NCBI GenBank assembly: GCA_030447945.1
Contig: JAUJNV010000042.1
Coordinates: 1-14,045 of the forward strand
Direction: 5' to 3'
DNA: 14,045 bases
Source: Fimbriimonas sp.
GTDB lineage: Bacteria; Armatimonadota; Fimbriimonadia; Fimbriimonadales; Fimbriimonadaceae
This document shows positions 5,723 to 14,045 of this stretch, one piece after another. Both the position numbers and the translations under genes were made by a program. The notes under the pieces are model-generated. The model searched no databases. It was not told the origin of the DNA and was given only the letters and a program-made list of their open reading frames with translations. Each line of letters starts with the position of its first letter. Position 1 is the stretch's first letter.

Positions 5723-8086
5723 ATGATGATCCTCTCTCTGTTCCTTGCGGGAGGCCTGTCGGCCGCGCCGCCGGTCCAGGTTCGCGTTCATGCGGACCAA
5801 CCCACGGCGCGCGTGAGCCCCGCGATGTACGGCGTCTTCTTCGAGGAGATCAACCAAGCGGGCGAGGGCGGCCTGTACGCGGAGCTTCTCCGCACGCGCG
5901 GAATGGAGGACGGTTCCGGCGACCGGCTGCCCACCGGCTGGAAGGCGTTCGGCGACCTGGGTGCCGGCAGCGTGAGGCTCGACGCCACCACCGTCCCCTT
6001 TGCGGCCCGTCCGCACTCCTTGAAGATCGAGCGGGCCAGCCTGGGGGCTCGGGTCGGGGTGGTAAACGAAGGGTTCTGGGGCATCCCGGTCCGCGCCGGA
6101 GGCCGCTACCGGCTCACCCTCTGGGTCCGGGGCGGAGTTCCGCTGGAAGTGGCCCTGGAGGCGGCGGACGCCCGCCGCCTCGCCTCGACGACCTTCGCGG
6201 CCGTGGGGGACGGGTGGCGCCGCGTGGAGGCGACGCTGCGTCCGGGCCGGTCCGATGCCAAGGCGCGCCTCGTGATCGCGCCGTCGAAGCCCGGAACGGC
6301 GTGGCTCGGGTTCGCCTCCCTCATGCCGCTCGAAACCTGGAAAGGGCGCAAGAACGGCCTTCGCACCGACCTCGCGGGGCGCATCGCGTCCCTGCGGCCC
6401 GGCTTCGTCCGCTTCCCCGGCGGGTGCTTCGTCGAGGGCCACACCCTCGCGCAGGCGTTCGACTGGAAACGCACACTCGGCCCGGTCGAGGGGCGGCCGC
6501 CGATGCCTCGCATCTTCTGGGGGTACCCCTCCTCCAACGGCCTCGGCTACCACGAATACCTCCAGTGGTGCGAAGACCTGGGCGCTCGGGCGCTCTTCGT
6601 GGCGAACTGCGGCATGTCGCACACCGAGGTCGCGCCGATGGAGAAGATGGACCGGTACGTCGGAGACGCGCTGGACGCGATCGAGTACGCCAACGGCCCA
6701 TCGACGAGCAAGTGGGGCGCCCTGAGGGCGAAGAACGGGCACCCGAAGCCGTTCAACCTCCGCTACCTCCAGATCGGCAACGAGAACGGGGGGCCGGCCT
6801 ACGACGAGCGGTACGCGCTGATGGCGCGGGCGATCAAAGCCCGCTACCCGGAAGTCGAGCTGATCGCGAACGTGTGGGGCGGCGTGCCGAAAAGCACCCC
6901 GCTCGAGATCATCGACGAGCACTACTACAGCAACCCCGCCTTCTTCTGGCGCAACGCCGGACGCTACGACGGCTACGACCGCCAGGGGCCGAAGGTGTAC
7001 GTGGGGGAGTACGCGGTGACCCGCGGCTCGGGCAACGGCAACCTCGCGGCCGCCTTGGCCGAGGCGGCGTTCATGACCGGCATGGAGCGGAACGCGGACG
7101 TGGTGCGCATGACGTCGTACCCACCCCTCTTCGTGAACGAGAACAACCGGCAGTGGAACCCGACCGCCGTCGTGTTCGACAGCTCCCGCTCGTACGGCAC
7201 GCCCTCCTACTGGGTGCAGTGGCTTTTCGCCAACCACCGTCCGGACCGCATTCTCCGCCATCAGGTGAAGGCGCCGGCGCCGCCGGTGCTGCCGCTCACC
7301 GGGCGGGTGGGCCTGCAGACCTGGCACACCCAAGCGGAGTTCCGCAACGTCGAGCTGGAGGTGGACGGCCGGCCGCTCCTGCGCAGCGCGGAGCTTTCCG
7401 CCGCCAAGGTCCAGGCGCTGCGCGGCGACTGGCGGGTCGCGGACGGTCTCCTTCGCCAGACCTCGCTCGATGAGGACCGGCGCGCACTCTTCGAGGGGGT
7501 CGAGATTCCTCCGGCCGAGAAGGTCGTCCTCCGTCTCCAGGCGCGGAAGCTCGGGGGGCGCGAGGGGTTCATCGTCATGATGGGCGTGGGACCGGGAGGG
7601 GAGCTCCAATGGAACCTCGGCGGTTGGGACAATACCGTACACGCCTTTCAGATCGACGGCCAGCGCACCGGGCGGGGCGTCCCCGGCCGGATCGAGTCGG
7701 GCCGCTGGTACGACATCCGCATCGAGCGCGAGGGCGCGACGACGCGCGCCTACCTCGACGGCAAGCCCGTCGAGCAGATCGAGGACGTTCCCACCCCGGA
7801 CTTCGCCGCGGTCGCGGGCATCGACGAGCGTGCGAACGAGATTATCGTCAAGGCGGTGAACGGGGCGGCGACCGCTCGCCGGACGGAGCTCGTTCTGGAC
7901 AGTGTCCGCCTCGGAGGATCGGCCCGGGGACTCGTCCTGCGCGGCAATCACCTTCTGGACGAGAACTCGTTCGACGCGCCGGACCGGATTCACCCGCGGC
8001 CTTTCCGGCTCGGCCACGTCGCGCCGCGGATGACGCTGACCTTGGAGCCGTACTCGGTGACGGTGATTCGCATCCCCCGGCGGTAA
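5723..8086 (+). CDS. Secreted multidomain GH51 alpha-L-arabinofuranosidase
   Basis: This 787-residue exo-enzyme should release alpha-L-arabinofuranosyl side groups from arabinan or arabinoxylan. A short signal peptide (MMILSLFLAGGLSA, cleavage near 14-15) sends it out of the cytoplasm. The order is a GH51 start (YGVFFEEINQAGEGGLYAEL, 36-55), an inserted CBM4/9-like beta-sandwich (about 65-205), then the TIM barrel with RFPGGCFVEG. The acid/base is E354 in QIGNENGG and the nucleophile is E429 in VYVGEYAVTRG. A LamG/concanavalin-like insert (about 530-695, with SGRWYDIRIEREG and AYLDGKPVEQ) interrupts the C-terminal GH51 beta-domain, which resumes to residue 787 (ENSFDAPDRIHP, YSVTVIRI). Both catalytic glutamates are present and the frame is intact. 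No strong Shine-Dalgarno precedes ATG 5723; ATG 5726 follows directly. araA begins 9 nt after the stop, so the two are one transcription unit. Confidence 0.93.
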   Translation: MMILSLFLAGGLSAAPPVQVRVHADQPTARVSPAMYGVFFEEINQAGEGGLYAELLRTRGMEDGSGDRLPTGWKAFGDLGAGSVRLDATTVPFAARPHSLKIERASLGARVGVVNEGFWGIPVRAGGRYRLTLWVRGGVPLEVALEAADARRLASTTFAAVGDGWRRVEATLRPGRSDAKARLVIAPSKPGTAWLGFASLMPLETWKGRKNGLRTDLAGRIASLRPGFVRFPGGCFVEGHTLAQAFDWKRTLGPVEGRPPMPRIFWGYPSSNGLGYHEYLQWCEDLGARALFVANCGMSHTEVAPMEKMDRYVGDALDAIEYANGPSTSKWGALRAKNGHPKPFNLRYLQIGNENGGPAYDERYALMARAIKARYPEVELIANVWGGVPKSTPLEIIDEHYYSNPAFFWRNAGRYDGYDRQGPKVYVGEYAVTRGSGNGNLAAALAEAAFMTGMERNADVVRMTSYPPLFVNENNRQWNPTAVVFDSSRSYGTPSYWVQWLFANHRPDRILRHQVKAPAPPVLPLTGRVGLQTWHTQAEFRNVELEVDGRPLLRSAELSAAKVQALRGDWRVADGLLRQTSLDEDRRALFEGVEIPPAEKVVLRLQARKLGGREGFIVMMGVGPGGELQWNLGGWDNTVHAFQIDGQRTGRGVPGRIESGRWYDIRIEREGATTRAYLDGKPVEQIEDVPTPDFAAVAGIDERANEIIVKAVNGAATARRTELVLDSVRLGGSARGLVLRGNHLLDENSFDAPDRIHPRPFRLGHVAPRMTLTLEPYSVTVIRIPRR

Positions 8087-8095
8087 CCGAAGACT

Positions 8096-9601
8096 ATGGA
8101 ACTCGCGCAGACGGAACCCTCCGAGATCTGGTTTGTGACCGGAAGCCAACACCTCTACGGGCCAGGGCCCCTCATGCAGGTCGCGGCCAACGCCCAACGC
8201 ATCGTGGAGGCGCTCGGGCGGTCCGAGCGGATTCCGGCGCCCGTCGTGTTCAAGCCGGTTCTGACGGACCCGGCGGCCGTCCGGGAGCTGTGCCTCGATG
8301 CCAATCGAACCGCGAGCTGCGCCGGGCTGATCCTCTGGATGCACACCTTCTCCCCGGCGAAGATGTGGATCGGCGGTCTGTCCGCGCTGCGAAAGCCGTT
8401 CGCCCACCTGCACACCCAGTTCCATCGCGATCTTCCGTGGGAGGAGATCGACATGGACTTCATGAACCTCCACCAGGCGGCCCACGGCGACCGGGAGGCG
8501 GGATTCCTGCACACGCGGCTGAGACTGGACCGCAAAGTGATCGTCGGCCACTGGGAGGACCCCGAGGTCCAAGACCGCGTCGGCGCCTGGACGCGCGTCG
8601 CCCGGGGCTGGCACGATCTTCAGGGCGCCCGGTTCTGCCGCTTCGGCGACAACATGCGCGAGGTCGCGGTCACCGAGGGGGACAAGGTGGCCGCCGAGGC
8701 GAGGTTCGGGTTCTCCGTCAACGGGTACGGCCTCGGCGACTTGGTGAAGGTCCTCGACGAGGTCGGGGACGCCGACGTCGAGCGCACCTTCGAGGAGTAC
8801 CGCGACCTGTACGATCTGGCGCCGGGCACTGACGAGGGGGCGGTGCGGGTCGCGGCGCGCCAAGAGCTCGGGATCCGGGCGTTTCTGCGGGACGGCGGCT
8901 TCAAGGGATTCACCACCACGTTCGAGGATCTGCACGGCCTGCGGCAGTTGCCCGGCCTCGCGTGCCAGCGGCTGATGGCGGAGGGGTACGGCTTCGGGGC
9001 CGAAGGCGACTGGAAGACCTGCGCGCTGCTGCGGTTCATGAAGGTGGTCGGCGAGGGCCTCCCCGGGGGCACGTCCTTTATGGAGGACTACACGTATCAC
9101 TTGAATCCCCAACGGCCCCAGGTTCTGGGGGCGCACATGCTCGAGATCTGCCCCACCATCTCGGCGGGGAGGCCCCGGCTCGAGGTCCATCCCCTCGGCA
9201 TCGGCGGCAAGGAGGACCCGGCGCGGCTCGTGTTCGATGCCCCACCCGGCCCGGCGCTCAACGCGTCGCTCATCGACCTCGGCAACCGGTTTCGGCTCGT
9301 CGTCAACGAGGTGGAGGCCGTGGAGCCCGCGCGCCTGCTGCCGAAGCTGCCGGTGGCGCGGGCGCTGTGGGAGCCGAAGCCGGACTTCAAGGCGGCTTGC
9401 GCCGCGTGGATCTACGCGGGAGGCGCGCACCACACCGGTTACAGCTACACGGTGAAGACCGAGCACCTTCGCGACTTCGCCGAGATCGCGGGCATCGAAA
9501 TGGTGGCGATCGGCGACGGCACGAGCGTGGAGGAGCTCCGCAAGGAGCTCCGGTGGAACGAGGTTTATTACCACCTGGCGCAAGGGGCCGGAGGGCAGTA
9601 G
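8096..9601 (+). CDS. araA: L-arabinose isomerase
   Basis: This is a full-length 501-residue AraA (E. coli 500), a cytosolic Mn-dependent enzyme converting L-arabinose to L-ribulose. The four metal ligands are present: E303 in GAEGDWK, E330 in [11 protein letters not shown]347 in [10 protein letters not shown] and H446 in GGAHHTGYS. They match E306, E333, H350 and H450 of E. coli. The N-terminus [13 protein letters not shown] and the blocks [24 protein letters not shown] and [17 protein letters not shown] are hallmarks of the family. Start ATG 8096 lies 9 nt after the upstream GH51 stop, with only a weak ribosome site, so coupling to that gene is plausible. The C-terminus [10 protein letters not shown] is complete. 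Kinase and epimerase genes (araB, araD) are not in the window and must lie elsewhere or be replaced. Confidence 0.97.
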   Translation: MELAQTEPSEIWFVTGSQHLYGPGPLMQVAANAQRIVEALGRSERIPAPVVFKPVLTDPAAVRELCLDANRTASCAGLILWMHTFSPAKMWIGGLSALRKPFAHLHTQFHRDLPWEEIDMDFMNLHQAAHGDREAGFLHTRLRLDRKVIVGHWEDPEVQDRVGAWTRVARGWHDLQGARFCRFGDNMREVAVTEGDKVAAEARFGFSVNGYGLGDLVKVLDEVGDADVERTFEEYRDLYDLAPGTDEGAVRVAARQELGIRAFLRDGGFKGFTTTFEDLHGLRQLPGLACQRLMAEGYGFGAEGDWKTCALLRFMKVVGEGLPGGTSFMEDYTYHLNPQRPQVLGAHMLEICPTISAGRPRLEVHPLGIGGKEDPARLVFDAPPGPALNASLIDLGNRFRLVVNEVEAVEPARLLPKLPVARALWEPKPDFKAACAAWIYAGGAHHTGYSYTVKTEHLRDFAEIAGIEMVAIGDGTSVEELRKELRWNEVYYHLAQGAGGQ

Positions 9602-9684
9602 ATTTTGGATTTTGAATTTTAGCTTCTAGATCGGGTGAGGGAAGACTCGGACTTCACCTCTCTCCAAATTTAAAATCCCCAATC
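9601..9684. repeat. AT-rich imperfect inverted repeat after araA
   Basis: The left arm 9601-9619 (GATTTTGGATTTTGAATTT) and right arm 9666-9684 are inverted copies, 16 of 19 positions matching. The left arm begins at the last base of the araA stop codon and contains two GATTTTG heptamers in tandem. Between them a small GAAG/CTTC stem with loop ACTCGGA can form. The AT content contrasts sharply with the surroundings. It could be a bidirectional terminator for araA or a dispersed palindromic repeat. No transposase is associated. Confidence 0.6.
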
Positions 9685-9699
9685 TCCCGTCTCCCTCCC

Positions 9700-9869
9700 A
9701 TGCCCTACCACATCGCATCGGCATCAAGCCGAACGCGCGCAACCAACGCGGTTTCACCCTGTTCAGCAAGGGATTTGGCAACTGCGAGCAGGACCTCCTC
9801 ATGCGGTTTCACTACGTGATGCGGCACGATCCAGGCATCGAGCTGTCGTGCGCGGGCGGCCGTCCGTGA
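9700..9869 (+). pseudogene. Unidentified short coding remnant
   Basis: From ATG 9700 (MPYHIA), after adding one base near 9715, a protein-like stretch follows to TGA 9867-9869. It reads IGIKPNARNQRGF, TLFSKGFGNCEQDLLMRFHY and VMRHDPGIELSCAGG. Its composition looks like real protein, but I do not recognise the family. It lies between araA and a GH51 fragment and runs partly alongside that fragment in another frame. It is too short for a complete enzyme, so it is probably the surviving piece of a deleted gene. An alternative is a small hypothetical protein with a sequencing indel. Confidence 0.3.
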
Positions 9870-10117
9870 CGCCGGCCCTCAACCGCAACCTCGAGGAGCC
9901 GATGGACGTGGAAGTCCGGCTCGCCGACGCCCCCATCACCGAGCTCGCCGACGCCGACTTCATGGTCGGCCGCGATCCGAAGGCGACGAACAGCTTCGAG
10001 ACGCCTCATGAGGTGTATAGCTGCGACCACGACGACGTCTCCATAAAGGATGGCGTCGCCACCGTATGCCTGCCTCCGATGAGCGTGTACGCTGGGACGT
10101 TCCGCATCCGGCGCTAA
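9848..10117 (+). pseudogene. Remnant of a GH51 arabinofuranosidase C-terminal domain
   Basis: The open frame (GTG 9848 to TAA 10115-10117) encodes about 89 residues resembling only the C-terminal beta-sandwich of GH51 enzymes. ALNRNLEEPMDVEVRLAD is followed by DPKATNSFETPHEV, then DGVATVCLPPMSVYAGTFRI. In intact GH51 proteins the same blocks follow the catalytic barrel. In the two full GH51 proteins here, ENSFDAPDRI and [10 protein letters not shown] are the counterparts of TNSFETPHEV. No barrel or catalytic glutamates precede it, so it cannot be an active hydrolase. It is probably the tail of a third GH51 gene lost by deletion between araA and the GH127 gene. Translation as a small protein from GTG 9848 or ATG 9902 cannot be excluded, but no ribosome site is evident. 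Confidence 0.65.
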
Positions 10118-10168
10118 AGTGACGGCTAACCCGAGTCCGGCCCGGGAAAGAGCACGCGTGAAAACACA

Positions 10169-12488
10169 ATGGCCCCCTCTATCCACCTTAGAATCGCGAC
10201 GGGGTTGGCGCTCCTGACCATCCTGTCCTCCGTAGCCGAGCCGAGCGAGCGGATCCGCGAGTTCCCGCTGCGGGCGGTGCGGCTCCTACCCGGCCCGTTC
10301 CTTACCGCTCAGGAAGCGAACGGGCGGTATCTCCTGAGTCTGGAGCCCGACCGCCTCCTCCACGGTTTCCGCCGGACGGCCGGTCTCCTGCCCAAGGGCG
10401 ATCGGTACGGAGGCTGGGAGTCGCAGGGCGTCGCCGGCCACACCCTCGGCCACTACCTCTCCGCGTGCAGCTACCAGTACGCGGCGTCGGGCGACGCCCG
10501 GTTCGGCGACCGGGTACGTGCCATCGTGCGTGAGCTGGCGGAGTGCCAGGCGCGCCGTCCGGACGGCTATATCGGCGCGATCCCCGACGGCGAGCGGCTG
10601 TGGAGCGATATTCGGAAGGGAGACGTCCGCAGCGAGGGCTTCGACCTGAACGGCGCGTGGGTGCCCTGGTACACGCAGCACAAAGTCTTCGCCGGTTTGA
10701 TCGATGCGGTGCGCGTGGCCGAGGTGCCCGAGGCGCTCCCCGTCGTCCGGCGGCTGGGCGAGTGGGCGCTGGACGTGACGCAGCGCCTTACCTCCGAGCA
10801 GTGGCAGAAGATGCTCCAGTGCGAGCACGGCGGCATGAACGAGGCGCTCGCCGACCTCCACGCGCTCACGGGCGACCGCCGGTTTCTCGCCCTGGCGCGG
10901 AAGTTCCACCACGAGGCGGTGCTCGGCCCCCTCCAGCGCCGGGAGGACCGACTGGCCGGCCTCCACGCGAACACCCAGATTCCCAAGCTCATCGGCCTCG
11001 CCCGGCTGTACGAGATCGACGGCAAACCGGAGGACCGCGTCGCGTCCGAGTTCTTCTGGGACCGGATCGTCCGCCACCGCACGTTTGCGATGGGGGGCAA
11101 CAGCAACCACGAGCATCTCGTGGACGCCGATCGCCTGCGCGACCAGCTCTCGCCGAACTCGGCCGAGACGTGCAACACGTACAACATGCTCAAGCTCACC
11201 CGGCACCTGTACGCGTGGGAGCCCAAAGCAGGCCGGTTCGACTTCTACGAGCGGGCGCTCTTCAATCACATTCTCGGATCGCAGCGGCCCGAAGACGGGA
11301 TGGTGACGTACTACGTGCCTCTTCAGCCGCGGGCGACGCGGCCCTTCAGCACCCCCTTCGACTCCTTTTTGGTGCTGCGTGGGCACGGGCATCGAGAATC
11401 ACGCGCGCTACGGCGAAGCGATCTACGCCCAGGCGGGGACGAAATCCGCGTCAACCTCTTCGTCGCCTCCCAACTCGATGCCAAAGACCATGGTGCGCGG
11501 CTGAGGATGGAGTCCTCCCTGCCGAAGGACGAGCGGCTGCGCCCTCACGGTCGAGGCGGCCGATGGGCGCGAGTGGGCCTTGGCGATTCGCCGCCCCGCC
11601 TGGGCGTCTGCGCCGCGCGTGTCCGTCAACGGTAAGCGGGTGGCCGCGGAAGCCACGGAAGACGGTTACCTGAGGCTCCGCCGCGCGTGGAAATCGGGCG
11701 ACGTCGTCGAGTGGACCCTCCCGATGGCGGTGCGGGCCGAGGCGATGCCCGACGATCCCCACCGTATCGCGCTGATGTTCGGGCCGGTCGTACTGGTGGC
11801 GCGGCATCGGGAAGGGGAGGAGGGCCCCGAACCCGTCGTGGTGCCGGGACGCCTAGGCGTCGCGAAGTGGCTCCGGCGGGTCCCCGGAAAGACGCTGCGC
11901 TTCCGCTCGCAGGGCGTGCTGCGGCCGCGCGACCTGGACTTCGTTCCCTTCGCGGAGGCGACCCAGGGCCGCTACACCACCTACCTCGACCGCCTCACCG
12001 CCGCCCAGTGGAGGGAGCGGGAGCGGGCCCACCGCGCCGAGGCGGCCTCCCGCGCGGCGCTGGAGCGAGCGAGCGTGGACGTCTTCCGCCCGGGTGAGAT
12101 GCAGCCCGAGCGCGACCACGGATTCGAGGGAGAGCGCACGGAGACCGGCGCGCATATGGGCCGGAAGTGGCGCCACGCCGTCGACGGCTGGTTCTCCTTC
12201 CGGATGAAGGTCGACCCGAAAGCGCCCCAGGAGCTGCTGTGCGACTACTGGAGCGGCGACGCCGGGCGCGAGTTCGACATTCTCCTCGACGGAGAGAAGA
12301 TCGCCACCCAGCGCATGGAGCCCGTCGCCAAAGCCGCCTTCATCGAGGTGCGCTACCGCCTGCCCGAGAATCTGACGCGCGGGAAGACCAGAGTCACTTT
12401 GCGCTTTGTGGCGCGCCCCGGCTCCATCGCCGGCGGTCTCTACGGCGCGCGCATCGTCCGGCCCGACCTCCTGAAGAGAACCCGATGA
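10169..12488 (+). pseudogene. GH127 beta-L-arabinofuranosidase with C-terminal extension; three homopolymer frameshifts as read
   Basis: This DUF1680/GH127 enzyme, about 772 residues once corrected, should release beta-L-arabinofuranose from hydroxyproline-linked or pectic arabino-oligosaccharides. A hydrophobic N-terminus (ATGLALLTILSSVA, 9-22) suggests export. The (alpha/alpha)6 barrel shows GWESQGVAGHTLGHYLSACS, WVPWYTQHKVFAGLIDA and CEHGGMNEALADLHALTG. Candidate acid/base E315 lies in GNSNHEHL. E333 and C335 in SAETCNTYN match zinc ligands E338 and C340 of Bifidobacterium HypBA1. The nucleophile cysteine pair is in FWCCVGTGIENHARYGEA, but this lies in another frame. The changes fit an extra T at 11366-11370, a missing G near 11435-11438 and an extra C at 11542-11544. 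The C-terminal half then runs cleanly to TGA 12486-12488, with the GH127 beta-domains (WALAIRRPAW) and an extra beta-sandwich ([17 protein letters not shown] onward). Assembly errors are likelier than true loss. Confidence 0.85.
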
Positions 12489-13963
12489 GCGCGATTACCC
12501 TGGAGATCGATTCCGAGACCGCCGGCCCCGTCGTGAACCCCAACGTCTACGGCCACTTCGCCGAGCATCTGGGCCGCGGTATCTACGAGGGGCTCTGGGT
12601 GGGCGAGGACTCGGCCATCCCGAACACGCGCGGCATTCGGAACGACGTGGTCGCGGCGCTGCGCGAGTTGAACGTCCCCGTCCTGCGCTGGCCCGGCGGA
12701 TGCTTTGCCGACGAGTACCACTGGAAGGACGGCATCGGCCCGCGCGAGAGCCGGCCTTCGATCCTGAACACCCACTGGGGCCGCGTCGTCGAGAACAACC
12801 ACTTCGGGACGCACGAGTTCTTCGACCTCTGCGAGATGCTCGGCACCCAGCCGTACGTGTGCGGCAACGTGGGCAGCGGCACCGTGCAGGAGATGATGGA
12901 GTGGGTGGAGTACATGACCTCCGACTCCCGCTCGCCGATGGCGGACCTCCGACGCCGGAACGGCCGGGAAGAGCCTTGGAAGCTCCCGTACTTCGGCGTG
13001 GGCAACGAGAGCTGGGGCTGCGGCGGCTCGATGCGGCCGGAATACTACGCGGACGAGTACCGGCGCTACAACTGCTTCGTCAAGGACTACTCCGGCAACC
13101 GGGTCGCCCGCATCGCCTGCGGCGCGAACTCCGCGGACTTCCGGTGGACCGAGGTGCTCATGGAGCGGGCCGGCGCTCACATGCACGGCCTCTCGCTCCA
13201 CTACTACACCCTGGCCGGCGACTGGCCCCCCAAGGGCTCGGCGATCGACTTCACCGACGCCGAATGGGCCGCCGTCCTCGTCGCCGCGCTCGGCATGAGC
13301 CGGCTCCTCCGGGAGCACGGCGCGATCATGGACCGGTTCGATCCCGAGAGGCGGGTGGGGCTGATCGTGGACGAGTGGGGCACGTGGTTCGAGTGCGAGC
13401 CGGGCTCCACCCCCGGCTTTCTCTACCAGCAGAACAGCGTCCGCGACGCGGTCGTGGCCGCCCTCACGCTGCACCTCTTCCACGCGCACGCTGAGCGGGT
13501 CGCGATGGCGAACATCGCGCAGCTCGTCAACGTGCTCCAGGCCGTGGTCCTCACGGACGGCGAGAGGATGCTGCGAACCCCCACCTACTGGACCTTCGAG
13601 ATGCTGAAAGGCCACCAGGGGGGCATGGTGCTGGACTCCGACCTGGAGATACCTGAGTGCGAGGTCGGCGGCCTCCGTTTCCCTGCCCTTTCCGCGTCGG
13701 CGACGCGGGGCGCCGACGGCGGGGTGCTCGTGTCGCTCGCGAACCTCGACCCGCACCGGGACTACGAGATCGCCCTCGCCGCCCCGGCTCACTGGGGAAG
13801 CGCCGCCGGACGCCTCCTCACCGCTCCCGAGATGCGCGCCCACAACACCTTCGACGATCCCGACCGCGTGTCGCCCGCCCCCCTCGACGTCCGCCGCGAA
13901 GCCGGCTCGGCCCGCTTCACGCTGCCCCGCCACAGCGTAGCGACGGTGAGGCTCGATGCATAA
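12485..13963 (+). CDS. Intracellular GH51 alpha-L-arabinofuranosidase
   Basis: This is a compact 492-residue GH51 enzyme without signal peptide, the usual form of cytosolic AbfA-type enzymes that finish arabino-oligosaccharides after uptake. The N-terminus [20 protein letters not shown] (18-37), [20 protein letters not shown] (66-85) and [17 protein letters not shown] (104-120) are family blocks. The acid/base is E175 in [11 protein letters not shown] and the nucleophile is E297 in LIVDEWGTW, close to E175 and E294 of Geobacillus AbfA. The C-terminal beta-domain is complete, with [12 protein letters not shown] near the end. ATG 12485 overlaps the GH127 stop in ATGA, giving translational coupling. 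It lacks the CBM-like and LamG-like inserts of the other GH51, so the two probably act on different substrates in different compartments. Confidence 0.95.
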   Translation: MSAITLEIDSETAGPVVNPNVYGHFAEHLGRGIYEGLWVGEDSAIPNTRGIRNDVVAALRELNVPVLRWPGGCFADEYHWKDGIGPRESRPSILNTHWGRVVENNHFGTHEFFDLCEMLGTQPYVCGNVGSGTVQEMMEWVEYMTSDSRSPMADLRRRNGREEPWKLPYFGVGNESWGCGGSMRPEYYADEYRRYNCFVKDYSGNRVARIACGANSADFRWTEVLMERAGAHMHGLSLHYYTLAGDWPPKGSAIDFTDAEWAAVLVAALGMSRLLREHGAIMDRFDPERRVGLIVDEWGTWFECEPGSTPGFLYQQNSVRDAVVAALTLHLFHAHAERVAMANIAQLVNVLQAVVLTDGERMLRTPTYWTFEMLKGHQGGMVLDSDLEIPECEVGGLRFPALSASATRGADGGVLVSLANLDPHRDYEIALAAPAHWGSAAGRLLTAPEMRAHNTFDDPDRVSPAPLDVRREAGSARFTLPRHSVATVRLDA

Positions 13964-13986
13964 GAGGATGCGTGAGAATCTCCGGA

Positions 13987-14021
13987 CCCCCTCGCCTTTT
14001 GCGAAGCAAAGGGAGAGGGGG
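13987..14021. terminator. Strong GC-rich hairpin after the last gene
   Basis: Arms CCCCCTCGCCTTTTGC (13987-14002) and GCAAAGGGAGAGGGGG (14006-14021) pair over 16 positions with one mismatch and one G-T wobble around a GAA loop. It lies 23 nt after the GH51 stop. There is no T-tract, so it may be a terminator-like stem or a dispersed palindromic repeat rather than a classic Rho-independent terminator. No gene is recognisable from here to the window end. Confidence 0.55.
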
Positions 14022-14045
14022 CAGGGGGTGAGGGTTCCGGGAAGT

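Noticed and set aside
5624..9583. A 1319-codon open frame on the minus strand opposite GH51 and araA
   Set aside because: It mirrors two clearly real genes, is rich in R, H, P, E and V as expected from the reverse complement of GC-biased codons, and has no recognisable domain. Its length is a codon-bias artefact.
10286..11392. A 368-codon minus-strand frame opposite GH127
   Set aside because: It is antisense to the conserved GH127 barrel and carries no family motif.
12440..13933. A 497-codon minus-strand frame opposite the second GH51
   Set aside because: It is antisense to a catalytically complete GH51 enzyme and has shadow composition with no motifs.

Overview
The window is GC-rich, densely coding bacterial chromosome with short intergenic gaps. 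It carries menaquinone biosynthesis genes, a covalent-FAD sugar-alcohol-oxidase-like gene and a pentose-polysaccharide degradation cluster. No gene here is diagnostic of a phylum. The short GC-rich hairpin repeats and the plant cell-wall enzymes would fit a soil or plant-litter bacterium, for example Armatimonadota-like, but that is a low-confidence inference.

Left part, minus strand (1-4102), transcribed leftwards: a TetR-type regulator (4102-3484), menF isochorismate synthase (3472-2021), menD SEPHCHC synthase (2018-234) and the start of menH (232-1, cut by the window edge). menF, menD and menH are 1-2 nt apart and form an obvious operon. They convert chorismate to isochorismate, then SEPHCHC, then SHCHC. 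A perfect 9-bp-arm palindrome (4121-4142) just before the regulator is a likely TetR operator. As read, tetR and menF contain nine single-base deletions between about 3035 and 4060, while all neighbouring genes except the GH127 gene are intact. Local base-call errors are more likely than ancient decay.

Middle, minus strand (4254-5621): an AldO/xylitol-oxidase-like flavoprotein. Its last roughly 32 residues are encoded inside a structured repeat element (4213-4350) that has replaced the natural C-terminus.

Right part, plus strand (5723-13963): a secreted multidomain GH51 alpha-L-arabinofuranosidase, L-arabinose isomerase (araA), a remnant of another GH51 C-terminal domain, a signal-peptide-bearing GH127 beta-L-arabinofuranosidase (three homopolymer indels) and a second GH51 without signal peptide, overlapping GH127 by ATGA. 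Together they would release L-arabinose from arabinan, arabinoxylan or hydroxyproline-linked arabino-oligosaccharides outside the cytoplasm, trim short oligosaccharides in the cytosol and isomerise arabinose to ribulose. No araB, araD, transporter or arabinose regulator lies in the window.

I see no RNA genes, CRISPR arrays, transposases or phage genes. The non-coding highlights are the hairpin repeats at 4213-4350, 5678-5702, 9601-9684 and 13987-14021.
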